Source: Lepisosteus oculatus
Lineage: Eukaryota; Chordata; Actinopteri; Semionotiformes; Lepisosteidae
Assembly: GCF_040954835.1 (NCBI RefSeq)
Contig: NW_027167680.1
Span: forward strand, 186,001 to 250,000
DNA length: 64,000 nt
Reading direction: 5' to 3'
The notes under the pieces are model-generated. The model saw only the letters and a list, made by a program, of their open reading frames with translations. It did no database searches and was not told the DNA's origin. The stretch's first letter is position 1. Every line of letters begins with the position of its first letter. Positions 10,878-20,030 of the stretch are shown in pieces. The position numbers and the translations under genes are program-made.

Positions 10878-10994
10878 AAACAAAACCGCTCACAATCGCT
10901 CTTGTTATGGCGATTGTGGTTGTCTGCTCTGCGAGTCCTTGGTCTCCGCCTGTCTGATTGGCGCTCTTTTCTTTGGGGGGCGGGAAGTGTCTGC

Positions 10995-11205
10995 CCCCAC
11001 TGCCCCTTTCAAGTTTGCTAAAGACCACGTGGATGTTCCAGAGCAACTCCTGGAACAATGTTCTGTGGACAGACGTGACAAAAGCTGAACTTGTTGGTAA
11101 ATGTGCACAGCGTTATGTTTGGAGATAACAAAACACTGCATACCAACTCCAAAACCTCATCCCACCTGGGAAGCATGGCGGAGGTTGTACGGCTTGCAAT
11201 CATCT
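10995..11205 (+). mobile_element. Tc1-like transposase fragment
   Basis: Sequence typical of the central part of a fish Tc1/mariner transposase gene ('aacaatgttctgtggacag', 'ccaaaacctcatcccacc', 'aagcatggcggagg'). It is truncated on both sides. The matching segment of the longer element at 60706 lies at about 61210-61430, inverted. Confidence 0.8.
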
Positions 11206-11446
11206 AGGATCACCCAGGATCTCCTGTTTATTAGGCATAATAAACAGGGCCACTGAACTCCACACTGGCCACTGAACCACAGCAGTGGCTTGCTGGCTTG
11301 ACATCTCCCAAGAATAATGTTGAAATCGCATGTGGAACAGGAAAATGACCCTCGAGTACGAGGGAAAAAAAAGAAAAAGATCATCTGGAGCGTGCCAACC
11401 CATGTCCGGAGCGTGCCAACCCATGTCCGGACAGCCCAGTTTCCTC
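11206..11446. repeat. tRNA-Ser(GCT) 5' flank
   Basis: Contains 'cacagcagtggcttgctgg' and a 20-bp direct repeat 'gcgtgccaacccatgtccgg' just upstream of the tRNA. Copies: 15140-15322, 44895-45085 (inverted) and 56342-56530 (inverted). Confidence 0.7.
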
Positions 11447-11528
11447 GACGAGGTGGCCGAGTGGTTAAGGCGATGGACTGCTAATCCATTGTGCTCTGCA
11501 CGCGTGGGTTCGAATCCCATCCTCGTCG
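11447..11528 (+). tRNA. trnS-GCT: tRNA-Ser(GCT)
   Basis: 82-nt class II tRNA. The acceptor stem GACGAGG/CCTCGTC is fully paired, A box TGGCCGAGTGGTTAAGG, anticodon loop CTGCTAA (GCT), long variable arm, B box GGTTCGAATCCC, discriminator G. It looks intact. Confidence 0.95.
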
Positions 11529-12227
11529 CTCCGGTACTAGAGCCGTACATTTTCTAGCGGTGGCTGAACATGGTATAGTAGGCTAACGTTGGCTCTGGGT
11601 TGAGACCGCGTTTTCACTTATTTGCAACGCAAACGGAGAAAGCGATTTTTGACAGTCTCTCAGAATCACAGTTTGTCATTCCTCTAGACGTTTATACAGT
11701 AGAAGCCTGCTTCGTGGCTTAAATCCAAGCTAAGGAAACGGGTTAGAGGTCTGATGCAGAACTGCAAATTCAATGAACGGGAACACTACAGTACATTGCA
11801 CTGTATGTGTGAGGAAAGCTGCCCCCTTCTGTCCCTTGTCGACCGAACAGAGGACTGTAAAGGATACCGCCAAGGATGCTGGTTGAAATCCAGCTCCAAA
11901 GAAGCCCCTTTGGGTGTTATGTCATCAAAAAGTAAGAACAGCGAATCTCCCTTTGATCAAAAGCGCAACAGAACTGTTTTCCGTGGAGCGGGTTTCAGAC
12001 CCGTAGACCTGTTTTATTTGTAAGGCAGGGCGCATTCCCAAGCGCGAATCTCCTGTTTTAGAAATGCTTTAATGGGCGTGAAGTGAAAATAAGAAATGGG
12101 CTCCAGATGCACATGGAAGCAATCAAGTGTTTCATCCGAGCTGTTTCAAAGACTGCTCAAGAGCTTTCCTTTCACAGAGGCGCAACGATTAATGCACCCT
12201 TCAATGCGCCTTAGGACTCTAGGGAGT
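11529..12227. other. spacer; small U4-like scrap
   Basis: No gene seen. At about 11634-11670 the string 'cggagaaagcgatttttgac' followed by 'agtctct' matches the 3' end of U4, suggesting a short U4 remnant. 11570-11590 matches the flank near 44690-44740 inverted. Confidence 0.45.
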
Positions 12228-12614
12228 GATTGAGACGATTCGTAGCGTGTGCTCATTTCCCTCTATTCCCCGTGTTGCAGTGGTAGGATGACGTAAATTA
12301 CTGCTTCGACACGTAATGGCATTATAATCAAGTGCAGGAGCTGAGGGCTTTAGTTTTGTTTCGTTTTCCATGGCGTTCGTAAGCGCGCAAATCAAAGGCA
12401 ATTCCTGCGTCTAACAGGAATGATTGAGACGATTCGTAGCGTGTGCTCATTTCCCTCTATTCCCCGTGTTGCAGTGGTAGGATGACGTAAATTCCTGCTT
12501 CGATACGTAACGGCATTATAATCAAGTGCAGGAGCTGAGGGCTTTTGTTTTGTTTCGTTTTCCATGGCGTTTGTAAGCACGCAAATCAAAGGCAATTCCT
12601 GCGTCTAACAGGAA
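12228..12614. repeat. tandem duplication, 194-bp unit
   Basis: Two direct copies starting at 12228 and 12422, each with 'gattgagacgattcgtagcg' and ending in 'attcctgcgtctaacaggaa'. The unit is a diverged form of the spacer found at 51000-51180, 53440-53690 and 63165-63340, and is inverted at 59320-59520. Confidence 0.85.
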
Positions 12615-12908
12615 TGTAAATGCTTTTGAAAGTGCAGTGTGGTGCAGCTTGTAAAATCCTTATCCACATTTGTGGTTTGTTGCTGTTTGTTCTGTCTGCC
12701 AAAGCTGCATTTTGACATCCGGACGGGGAGACTTTATCATTTGAACGTGAAGCCAGCCTTAAACCCTCTGAGGCGTGTCTATCTGCCAGCACGTATTTTG
12801 TCAAAGGTATTTATTTTTTTTAACGGAGAGCGACTTTGAAAAGGTTTCCGCAGCCACGTCGCACTCCGTGTTAGATTAAAGGAGGAATGCAGCGATGGCG
12901 AACTCGCT

Positions 12909-12990
12909 GTAGTCGTGGCCGAGTGGTTAAGGCGATGGACTCGAAATCCATTGGGGACTCCCCGCGCAGGTTCGAATCCTGCCGACTACG
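12909..12990 (+). tRNA. trnS-CGA: tRNA-Ser(CGA)
   Basis: 82 nt, acceptor GTAGTCG/CGACTAC fully paired, A box TGGCCGAGTGGTTAAGG, anticodon loop CTCGAAA (CGA), long variable arm, B box GGTTCGAATCC, discriminator G. Intact. Confidence 0.95.
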
Positions 12991-13740
12991 GCGTCTGCCG
13001 CACGTCTCCTTGTGCCTGCGCGGCAAAGGCGAAGTGCTGTTTCTCCTTTCCTGGTACGATAAAAACGCTAAATCGCTTGGCCCCGCTGCCATGGAAATGA
13101 GTTCTTCAGATAACCACACATCTTGCGTTCGCACCTCTGGTGTTCTACTTATGCCTTTGAAAACCTAATGAATAAAACTGAAAGAACCGACACAATATGT
13201 AGGTGCTCGTAAAGCACGCATTAAAGAACTGTTAACAGCAAGGGTTTCAGTGGGTTAACTGAGGAGAAGGCGTGATCGCTAATTGTTGACTTTTTATTTG
13301 GTGTTAGAAACACTCTTACTGTGCATGACGTGCAACAAATGTAGCCACAGAAATTGCATCACGCTTTCATGTATGCTATTGCAGACACCAACGTTGCCTA
13401 GATAGAAAACCGAAATAGCCGTGGGTTCGCTTGCTGGTCTGAAGGATCTCTCTTCGAATCTCTATCATTTGTCAATTGAAGTAAAAGGTGCTGCAATCTG
13501 ATACGTTCAGAATCAAACCCGCAGCTGTTGTTCGACTTTATTTCTTGACTAATTACAACCTTTTACTGTCAAGTTTATTGGTACAACTTGAGCTCTCAGC
13601 ACCGTACTGAGCCCAGATGTTTTTCTAAAGCTGTCAGGTGCAGTTCATTTACATGAAGGAAATCTCTTACTGGGTACGATTACAATGCAGTAAGTAGCAC
13701 AGGCTACTTAGGGAGTAGGCTGATGTGTTTAAAAACAACC
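12991..13740. repeat. spacer shared with 57.99-58.94 kb
   Basis: The whole stretch recurs inverted at 57989-58942, including 'atctctcttcgaatctcta' and the sequence after tRNA-Ser. No gene seen. Confidence 0.7.
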
Positions 13741-13813
13741 AGCGCCAGGCAGGAGTCAAACCTCCAAACTCCTAATCCATAGTCAGACACATTATCCATT
13801 GCACCACTGGCCC
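13741..13813 (-). tRNA. Arg-type tRNA with an ATG anticodon, probable pseudogene
   Basis: 73 nt and clearly related to the tRNA-Arg(ACG) at 57916: GTGGTGCAATGGATAA A box and a paired acceptor stem with one G-G mismatch. The anticodon loop reads CTATGGA, so the anticodon is ATG (a His codon reader) rather than ACG. The change is a C to T at a CpG. The T arm is weak. I regard it as a decayed tRNA-Arg. Confidence 0.65.
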
Positions 13814-14869
13814 TGGTGTGACACTGCAGGACTGTAACCCAGTGAGCTTAGCACTGCAACTAGTAAAATATTACCCCCGGTCCATTCTTTTCCAAAAGTG
13901 AGAAACACCTGTTTTCTACATTTTGTCTGTTTTAAAACCATATCTCTTTAAACCAAACCAAGAGTTTGTCTTTTGCACTGATATTCTGATTCATTTCGAT
14001 TTCAAAGAAAAAAAAAACATTACCTTCCAAAGCATCATAAAATTGTCCCTTCCTCCAGACTCTACTTCTCTCTTGTAGTAGTACAGCAGACCTTTCCAGG
14101 TGAGCAGATCACAGAGTCCGAAATGAGCTTCCTCCATCAAGCAAAGTACCTGAACATGACTCTGTCATCATAAAAGCGCCCCTGTAATAAAGAAATTCAA
14201 TCCGAAATCAAGAGGGCAGTTGCCTACTGAAATACAAGAAGTCATAAATTTTAACCTAGCAACACATTAAAGGCTGCATCTATACAAGTACGATTCTAGA
14301 AATGCTCACCAGATTACGTTTTAAGAAAGAACTGCGCCTCAGGTTCCGCCGAGATCTTAACTCGGATGGCAGGATTCAGAGTCTGGAGTGTGGAATGATG
14401 GCGCACGGAGGGTCCACATACTGTGGATCCCTCAGTGATCTTCCGCGTGTTCAAACCGCCAGCGTGTGACTCCCCTATCCCCCTGACCTCATTGCTCTGC
14501 TCTCGCCTCTGTGCAGCTGAGCCCGACTCATGGTAAAGTGGAAAAAAATATGCCCTCAACGTGAGATTTACTCTGGAGTGAGGATAGTTGTTACCTTCTT
14601 ATCGTTGAAACGGATGTATGTGATGTGGCGACTAGGTTCTTCTCCATTAGCAGGCTTAAGGTTAAAGAAAAAAACATTGCTGACTTCTTTTTTTTTTGCC
14701 AGCCGCGAGCGCTGATTAGCGAGGTTTGTATTTCATGTTTTGCAAGTTGCATCCATTTTAAGAAAAACAAGTCGTTCAAGACAGGAAATGAATACTTGCA
14801 TTTAATTAAGTCTAGACGTATGCGGTTGTCCATAATGGCCAGTTCTGTTTGAGAACACAGAACAAAAAA
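13814..14869. repeat. inverted copy of the Thr-tRNA / unknown-gene spacer
   Basis: Runs in reverse relative to 56794-57915 and 45330-46260. It contains, on the minus strand (about 14170-14020), the first exon of the unknown gene described at 21301. No intact gene. Confidence 0.7.
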
Positions 14870-14944
14870 AGGCACCGCTGGGATTCGGACCCAGGATTTT
14901 CTGTTTACTAGACAGGCGCTTTAACCAACTAAGCCACGGCGCCC
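14870..14944 (-). tRNA. trnT-AGT: tRNA-Thr(AGT)
   Basis: Acceptor GGCGCCG with a matching CGGTGCC end, A box GTGGCTTAGTTGGTTAAAGC, anticodon loop CTAGTAA (AGT), B box GGTCCGAATCCC with one change (T to C) in the usual GGTTCGA. Likely functional or nearly so. Best of three copies. Confidence 0.85.
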
Positions 14945-15322
14945 CGGGAGTGCTGTCCTTTTGCAGCCACTTGGACACACCACTCAGACACATCTGCATT
15001 CGGTGTGTGCTCCGCCTGCTCGCTGAGCAAGTTGCCACCTTTACATACAATAGCAACATCGACACCAAGAGAAAGGATGACAAATGGCTTTTATCTGGAA
15101 CTTTTCATGTCCAAGGAGCTCAATGTGCTTTCTGTGTACAACAGGGCCACTGAACTCCACGCTGGCCACTGAACCACAGCAGTGGCTTGCTGGCTTGACA
15201 TCTCCCAAGGAAAATGTTGAAATCGCATGTGGAACAGGAAAATGACCCTCGAGTATGAGGGAAAAAAAAGAAAAAGATCAACTGGAGTGCGCCAACCCAT
15301 GTCAGGACAGCCCAGTTTCCTA

Positions 15323-15343
15323 GACGAGGTGGCCGAGTGGTTA
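15323..15343 (+). pseudogene. tRNA-Ser(GCT) 5' fragment
   Basis: The first 21 nt of tRNA-Ser(GCT), including the A box, then an abrupt switch to the 5S-unit sequence that also occurs at 18066. It marks a duplication breakpoint. Confidence 0.8.
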
Positions 15344-16170
15344 CTGTATGCTGAGTCTAAAGACAGTTTCACCCATTTTCTGATTGCTCGGTTCTGTACC
15401 AGTGTAGACATGTCAAACAGTGAATGGCTGTACCTCTATTGTATCCGTGCTCAATGAATGAAATCGGTAACAAATGAATATATGTCTAGTTATACGAAAA
15501 ACGAGTGGTTTATCGACTCATCTTCATTTGCAGATTTAGAGGCAGCTTCGATATTCGTTTTACAGACGGGTTTTTTTTTTTGAATATGGGTCACACACAT
15601 GCCACAGCAACAAAACATCTCTAGAGATGAGGCTATAGATCACCTTTCCATCCTGCAGGTTTTCCTCCCAAAGCCTACGGCACCAACGGCGACCCCTGCT
15701 GGCCGGGAGAGCAAAAGCTTACAGCACCTGGTATTCCCAGGCAGTCTCCCATCCAAGTACTAACCAGGCCCGACGCTACTTAGCTTCCAAGATCAGACAA
15801 GATCGGGCGTGTTCAGGGTGGTGTGGCCGTAAGCGAAAGCGCAGCCCCTGACTCGCTACTTGAAGCTGTGTGTGGCGGGGGTTCCGTGCCCCCCGAGCGG
15901 GACTGAAGGATCGTTCGTGTGCAACTCTTTGGAAAGGAGCTGCTTTCCAAATCGCATTGCGTGCCTGGATGTTGGCGAATGCGCTCCCTTGTGTTGGCTC
16001 GTCCCGCACTGGAGGAGGACAAACAATCTGCACGGAGGAGCACCAGGCAAGTCTTCACCAGACAAAAACCTCCAGTGCACAGCACTCTGGAAACATTTCG
16101 GGGCTTTCGCGTGTTTATTTCAGCACGTAAAGCGCACCGGTCCAACACGTCGGCCGGGCGCGCGGCGCCT
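15344..16170. repeat. 5S unit, copy 1 of a direct duplication
   Basis: Matches 18066-18888 almost base for base over the 5' spacer (from 'tactgtatgctgagtctaaag'), the 5S gene and the downstream spacer to 'gcggcgcctccgccct'. One insertion of about 30 bp lies near 16045-16075. Confidence 0.9.
15717..15834 (-). rRNA. RN5S: 5S rRNA copy 1
   Basis: 118 nt on the minus strand, starting GCTTACGGCCACACCACCCT and ending GGTGCTGTAAGC. The internal A box (GAAGCTAAGTAG), intermediate element and C box (GTTAGTACTTGGATGGGAGA) are visible. A few substitutions relative to copy 2 (CGATCTTGTCTGATCTTGG). T-rich DNA follows the 3' end only weakly (GCTTTTGC), which fits the usual terminator. Confidence 0.93.
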
Positions 16171-16194
16171 CCGCCCTCTTGTGGCCTTGCGGCG

Positions 16195-16315
16195 TCAGAG
16201 CAAGAGGCTCCTTCTCGCTGCCCTTCCGCTGTGTTGCAGGGCCCCGAGAGGGAACCCGGAGCGCGCACTTTGTGGGGGGCGGGGGACCGCGTTCGCGCTC
16301 TGCCCCCGGTCTCTT
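16195..16315 (+). pseudogene. diverged U1 3'-half remnant
   Basis: GGGGGACCGCGTTCGCGCTC at about 16281-16300 matches stem-loop IV of U1, preceded by ACTTTGTGG where the U1 Sm site would be and by a loosely similar GTGTTGC/CCGAGAGGGAA stretch. The 5' half of U1 is not recognisable. Likely an old U1 copy next to the intact one at 17640. Confidence 0.45.
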
Positions 16316-16419
16316 GCGCGAGTACTAAATCTCACGGACAGGGGGGCCTCGTCATTGATTGTTACAGGTGAGACGGGGATTAGGAGGAGACCCCGACTGA
16401 TGGGTAAAGGGGAGCACTA

Positions 16420-16745
16420 ACACCAGAGGGACACCCCCGGCATCTCTTTTTGAGAGACGCCCTGGGGTTTCCTAATGGCCAAGGAGGGTCGGGACCTCGG
16501 TTTGACGCCTCCCCCGAAGGACGGCGCCTGTTTGTGCAGCAGAGTGTCGCCATCAGGAGGCTGGGGCGTAAGAGAGCCACACAGCCCGCAGGGTGAGCGC
16601 TCCCTACTGGTCCCAGTCACACCTCTTGCAGGAGCAGCAGCAACCGGAGCTTTTCCGGGGTGGAATCTCCCATCCGGGTGCCGGCCAGGCTCACACCTGC
16701 TGGGCTGCCCCGGGGGTGAGCCCAGTCGAGAGTCGCAGGGCCAGA
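16420..16745 (-). mobile_element. 5S-derived SINE, near full length, GC-rich variant
   Basis: Read on the minus strand it begins with a 5S-like head (GTGTGAGCCTGGCC...CCCGGATGGGAGATTCC) at about 16715-16650, followed by the body with 'ccgaaggacggcgcctgttt' and 'gacctcggtttgacgcctc' as seen on the plus strand, and 'gagagacgccctggggttt' near the end. This is the classic fish 5S-SINE layout. Confidence 0.75.
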
Positions 16746-17398
16746 TCTAGTCACCGGGGAGAAACGATACAAGTGAAGGATTGCTCGGCTCTCGGCACTT
16801 GAAAAGACCGACAAATGTCTCGTTCCCGCCGGAGCTGAATGTACCCGCATGTGTGGTGTCGTCTTCTTCCCCCGCCCCGCTGTGTTTGCTGTATTGTCTC
16901 TGAAGCCGGCCCCCCCGAGACGAGACGGGCTGTTCCTGTGCCCCAATTAACACTTTACAGGTGCCATTCCCCGGCATTGTGGCCATTGTCGGTGCTCACA
17001 CGCGATAAGATAAGGCGAAGGAGAGCGGGGCATGCCCAGCGGCAGACATTCAAGGAGGGGGCAGTGCGAGGTGAGGTGAGGTGCGACACGCCGGAGCCCC
17101 GACGCAGCTAATGCGGAGCACTTGTTGGACTGGCATCGAAAGGACGTGTGCGCACGGAGCGAGCCTTCCCTGCGGCGGAGCGCGGGAACTTTCTCCCCCC
17201 TCCCGCTGCAGGAGTTGTGTGCACTGCAGCGGTGCCGAGAGAAAAGCACAGAAGGCAGCAGGCTCTGGAGAGCAGGTTAGAGACGGAGCCTTGTGGGCAG
17301 GCGAGCAGGCCCGTTTTTTGGAAATTGCTGAAAAGGTTTGTTCGGTGTGTGGCAGGCGCACGTCGCGAGCTTGCGTGGCGATCTGCCGGTCTGGAGTT
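16746..17398. other. GC-rich U1 upstream region
   Basis: CpG-rich sequence with no coding logic on either strand. It leads into the U1 enhancer. Confidence 0.5.
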
Positions 17399-17440
17399 AT
17401 GCAAATGAGGCCGAATTGCATCCCGGGACATGCTGCGAAT
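17399..17440 (+). promoter_or_regulatory. U1 distal enhancer: octamer plus SPH-like site
   Basis: A perfect octamer ATGCAAAT (17399-17406) is followed by CATCCCGGGACATGCTGCG, resembling the Staf/ZNF143 element. It lies about 200-240 bp upstream of the U1 start, the distance usual for vertebrate snRNA enhancers. Confidence 0.75.
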
Positions 17441-17639
17441 GCGCAACGGCGACTGCAGATGTGTAGGAAACGGCGCGCTCGTTTTCTCGTTTTGCCCACA
17501 CTTTTGAGTGTTAGTGTGGCGTGTGAGTGTGTGAAAGAGTGGGCCCAGCAGGAGGCGGTGGCGTGCGGGGCGAGGAGGTGGCCTAGGCTGCGCGATTTGT
17601 GCTGTGGGTGCGGGCCGCTTGCAGGGGCCTGTTTAACTC

Positions 17640-17803
17640 ATACTTACCTGGCAGGGGAGATACCTTGATCAAGAAGGAAGTTCACCCAGGGCGAGGTTCG
17701 GCCATTGCACTCCGGCTGTGCTGACCCCTGCGAATTCCCAAAATGTGGGAATCTCGACTGCATAATTTCTGGTAGTGGGGGACTGCGTTCGCGCTCTCCC
17801 CTG
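17640..17803 (+). ncRNA. RNU1: U1 snRNA
   Basis: 164 nt. The 5' end ATACTTACCTGGCAGGGGAG is the invariant 5' splice-site pairing region. Stem-loop I follows (binds U1-70K), stem-loop II with CATTGCACTCCGG (binds U1A), stem-loop III, an Sm site AATTTCTGG (usual AATTTGTGG) and stem-loop IV GGGGACTGCGTTCGCGCTCTCCCC. Apart from the Sm change and some substitutions in stem-loop I it looks functional. Octamer enhancer upstream, 3' box downstream. Confidence 0.93.
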
Positions 17804-17811
17804 ATGTGCTT

Positions 17812-17825
17812 GGTCCAAAATCAGA
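17812..17825 (+). promoter_or_regulatory. snRNA 3' box of U1
   Basis: GGTCCAAAATCAGA fits the 3' box consensus and starts 9 bp after the U1 end. Confidence 0.65.
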
Positions 17826-18065
17826 TACGGGAGGGTTAGGACACCACGAGCTGCGTGGCTGCGGAAGGATCCCGGTTCGACAGGAGTGGACGCCGCTGCT
17901 GGTTCTCGCTGGCTTTTAGTTAGGGGTCCGGAGAAGCATCTCAAGCTAGTTCCACTACTCCTTCCGGACGTTCATTCCCTTTTCAAGGTCAGTCGTTTTG
18001 CTGTAGTCTGCGTTCTTTAGGCTGATTATCGAGGTTAGCCTTTATTTGGTCATGGGGGGCCTCGG

Positions 18066-18888
18066 TACTGTATGCTGAGTCTAAAGACAGTTTCACCCGT
18101 TTTCTGATTGCTCGGTTCTGTACCAGTGCAGACATGTCAAACAGTGAATGGCTGTACCTCTATTGTATCCGTGCTCAATGAATGAAATCGGTAACAAATG
18201 AATATATGTCTAGTTATACGAAAAACGAGTGGTTTATCGACTCATCTTCATTTGCAGATTTAGAGGCAGCTTCGATATTCGTTTTACAGACGGGTTTTTT
18301 TTTTGAATATGGGTCACACACATGCCACAGCAACAAAACATCTCTAGAGATGAGGCTATAGATCACCTTTCCATCCTGCAGGTTTTCCTCCCAAAGCCTA
18401 CGGCACCAACGGCGACCCCTGCTGGCCGGGAGAGCAAAAGCTTACAGCACCTGGTATTCCCAGGCATTCTCCCATCCAAGTACTAACCAGGCCCGACGCT
18501 GCTTAGCTTCCGAGATCAGACGAGATTGGGCGTGTTCAGGGTGGTGTGGCCGTAAGCGAAAGCCCCGGCGCCTGACTCGCTACTTGAAGCTGTGTGTGGC
18601 GGGGGTTCCGTGCCCCCCGAGCGGGACTGAAGGATCGTTCGTGTGCAACTCTTTGGAAAGGAGCTGCTTTCCAAATCGCATTGCGTGCCTGGATGTTGGC
18701 GAATGCGCTCCCTTGTGTTGGCTCGTCCCGCACTGGAGGAGCACCAACAATCTGAACAGAGGAGCACCAGCCAAGTCTTCAGTGCACAGCACTCTGGAAA
18801 CATTTCGGGGCTGTCGCGTGTTTATTTCAGCACGTAAAGCGCACCGGTCCAACACGTCGGCCGGGCGCGCGGCGCCTCCGCCCTGTTG
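18066..18888. repeat. 5S unit, copy 2
   Basis: Direct copy of 15342-16175 on the far side of the U1 gene. At its right end it joins the L1 scrap at 18890-18897. Confidence 0.9.
18440..18557 (-). rRNA. RN5S: 5S rRNA copy 2
   Basis: 118 nt, minus strand. GCTTACGGCCACACCACCCT start, GATCTCGGAAGCTAAGCAGC A box, GTTAGTACTTGGATGGGAGA C box, GGTGCTGTAAGC end. Closer to the vertebrate 5S consensus than copy 1 in the A-box region. Confidence 0.95.
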
Positions 18889-18896
18889 CTGCCCCT

Positions 18897-19226
18897 GCAG
18901 CTGCTTCACTTTTCCCTTTAGTTGCTATCGATTTTTTTGTAGTGCTATACATATGCGATTGAGGTATCTTAGAGTTCTCCTTCGAAGACCCAGCACTCTC
19001 TTTTCTTTTCCCAGTGTTACTCATATCGGACTTTTTAAACCTAAAAAAAAATCGTTTTTTTTTCTTTCAATTAAAACTGAAGTTTAAACAACTAGTGTTA
19101 AGTCCTTATTTTTCTGTAGTCAAAAAAAAGCAAAAATTAACATTCAGGTCATGAAAAACTCAAAAAAACTCCCCAACCACTAAACTTTACCTCCCACCTG
19201 AGCGCCATCTTGAACGCCCCTACCAC
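18897..19226 (-). mobile_element. L1 5' fragment (same insertion as 42638)
   Basis: The minus strand carries the 5' end of the L1 described at 42638, including the start of ORF1 (MSNTGKRKESAGSSKE). Its outer junction with host DNA (near 19226, 'cctaccaccagagaatgc') is the same as at 42637, so the insertion predates the duplication. The rest of the L1 is missing, cut at the 5S-unit boundary. Confidence 0.85.
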
Positions 19227-19597
19227 CAGAGAATGCTCACGATTTCGGAAGCTGTCTCCGGGACGTGCTGATTCCACACATCCTGAATAAATCATGATAT
19301 TGTTAGTTGCTGTAGCTAGACGTTCAAATGAGTTTCATGGCCAGATGGACTGTTTCCTCCAGCGGTATAATATTGCAGTGAGACAGCACGATGCCTGCAA
19401 GACTATGTCATGCTAAACGCCACAGATTGTGTTTGTCCGTTCGTGTCAGTCGTCCCGCAGCCACGGGAAGTGGGACACAAACATGCTGCAATGCTTTCAA
19501 GACGTTAGGATTTGTTTGTGCAACATCCAAGAAGAGTACTTGTGGCTTGAATGTGAACTGTACGTGCCCGCCCCCTTTCCTCTGTAGTGCATGAGTT

Positions 19598-19614
19598 CCT
19601 CCCGGCATGCCCTT
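19598..19614 (+). promoter_or_regulatory. ZNF143/Staf-like site upstream of U4 copy 2
   Basis: CCTCCCGGCATGCCCTT, about 240-250 bp before the U4 start; same site as in copies 1 and 3. Confidence 0.55.
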
Positions 19615-19850
19615 CGTCATTGTTCTGTCATCTTGTATTTAAAGGGTTGTATTTCTGCTGCTGAAAATAAGCAACGGTTTTCTCACAACGCCCTTTGTTC
19701 CCAACGGAGCCCTTGTCTGTCATGAAATTCTTCAAAACCTCAAGCTAGAAGAAGAAGAAGACGACAAATATGAAGCGTTATAGCAACGACATGCCATGAG
19801 ACGATCGATAACGATATCCATAGGATCCCCGCGGTTGCCTGGCAACCGTC

Positions 19851-19995
19851 AGCTTTGCGCAGTGGCAGTATCGTAGCCTGTGAGGTTTAGCCGAGGCGCG
19901 ATTATTGCTAGTTGAAAACTTTTCCCAATACCCCGCTTCCGCCGGTTTGCAATACAATCGGCGAAAGCAGTTTTTGACAGTCTCGTCAGAGACTG
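19851..19995 (+). ncRNA. RNU4: U4 snRNA copy 2, best copy
   Basis: 145 nt from AGCTTTGCGCAGTGGCAGTA to the terminal hairpin AGTCTCGTCAGAGACT. The U6-pairing stems, the 15.5K-binding k-turn in the 5' stem-loop (GTGAGG...CCGAGGCG), GAAAACTTTTCCCAATACCCC and the Sm-like AGTTTTTGA are all present. The 3' box follows. The upstream 450 bp is shared with the other U4 units. Confidence 0.93.
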
Positions 19996-20003
19996 AGCAA
20001 GGT

Positions 20004-20016
20004 GTTTAAAGACAGA
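20004..20016 (+). promoter_or_regulatory. snRNA 3' box of U4 copy 2
   Basis: GTTTAAAGACAGA is a perfect match to the snRNA 3' box consensus, 8 bp after the gene. Confidence 0.8.
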
Positions 20017-20030
20017 TTCGGTCACGGTGA

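Larger units (their letters stand above)
10021..10990 (+). repeat. tandem duplication of a U5 gene unit (about 507 bp)
   Basis: 10021-10480 and 10530-10980 are direct copies that include about 210 bp of upstream sequence, the U5 gene and its 3' flank. Differences are scattered substitutions, many at CpG. The unit boundary lies near 10525, between 'ggcttcccagagtgcgtcg' and the preceding unit. Confidence 0.85.

Noticed and set aside
13425-13470. T-arm-like 'gtgggttcgcttgctgg' and 'cttcgaatctct' near 13.44 kb (and inverted near 58.49 kb)
   Set aside because: No complete cloverleaf; isolated GTTCG-like words.
15813-17668. Several GC-rich open frames of 100-195 codons on both strands around 5S and U1
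   Set aside because: They overlap RNA genes and the 5S SINE, have no domain, and arise because GC-rich DNA contains few stops.
17860-17900. 'gatcccggttcgacaggag' after U1, resembling a tRNA B box
   Set aside because: No A box or anticodon arm at the right distance upstream; that sequence is U1 flank.
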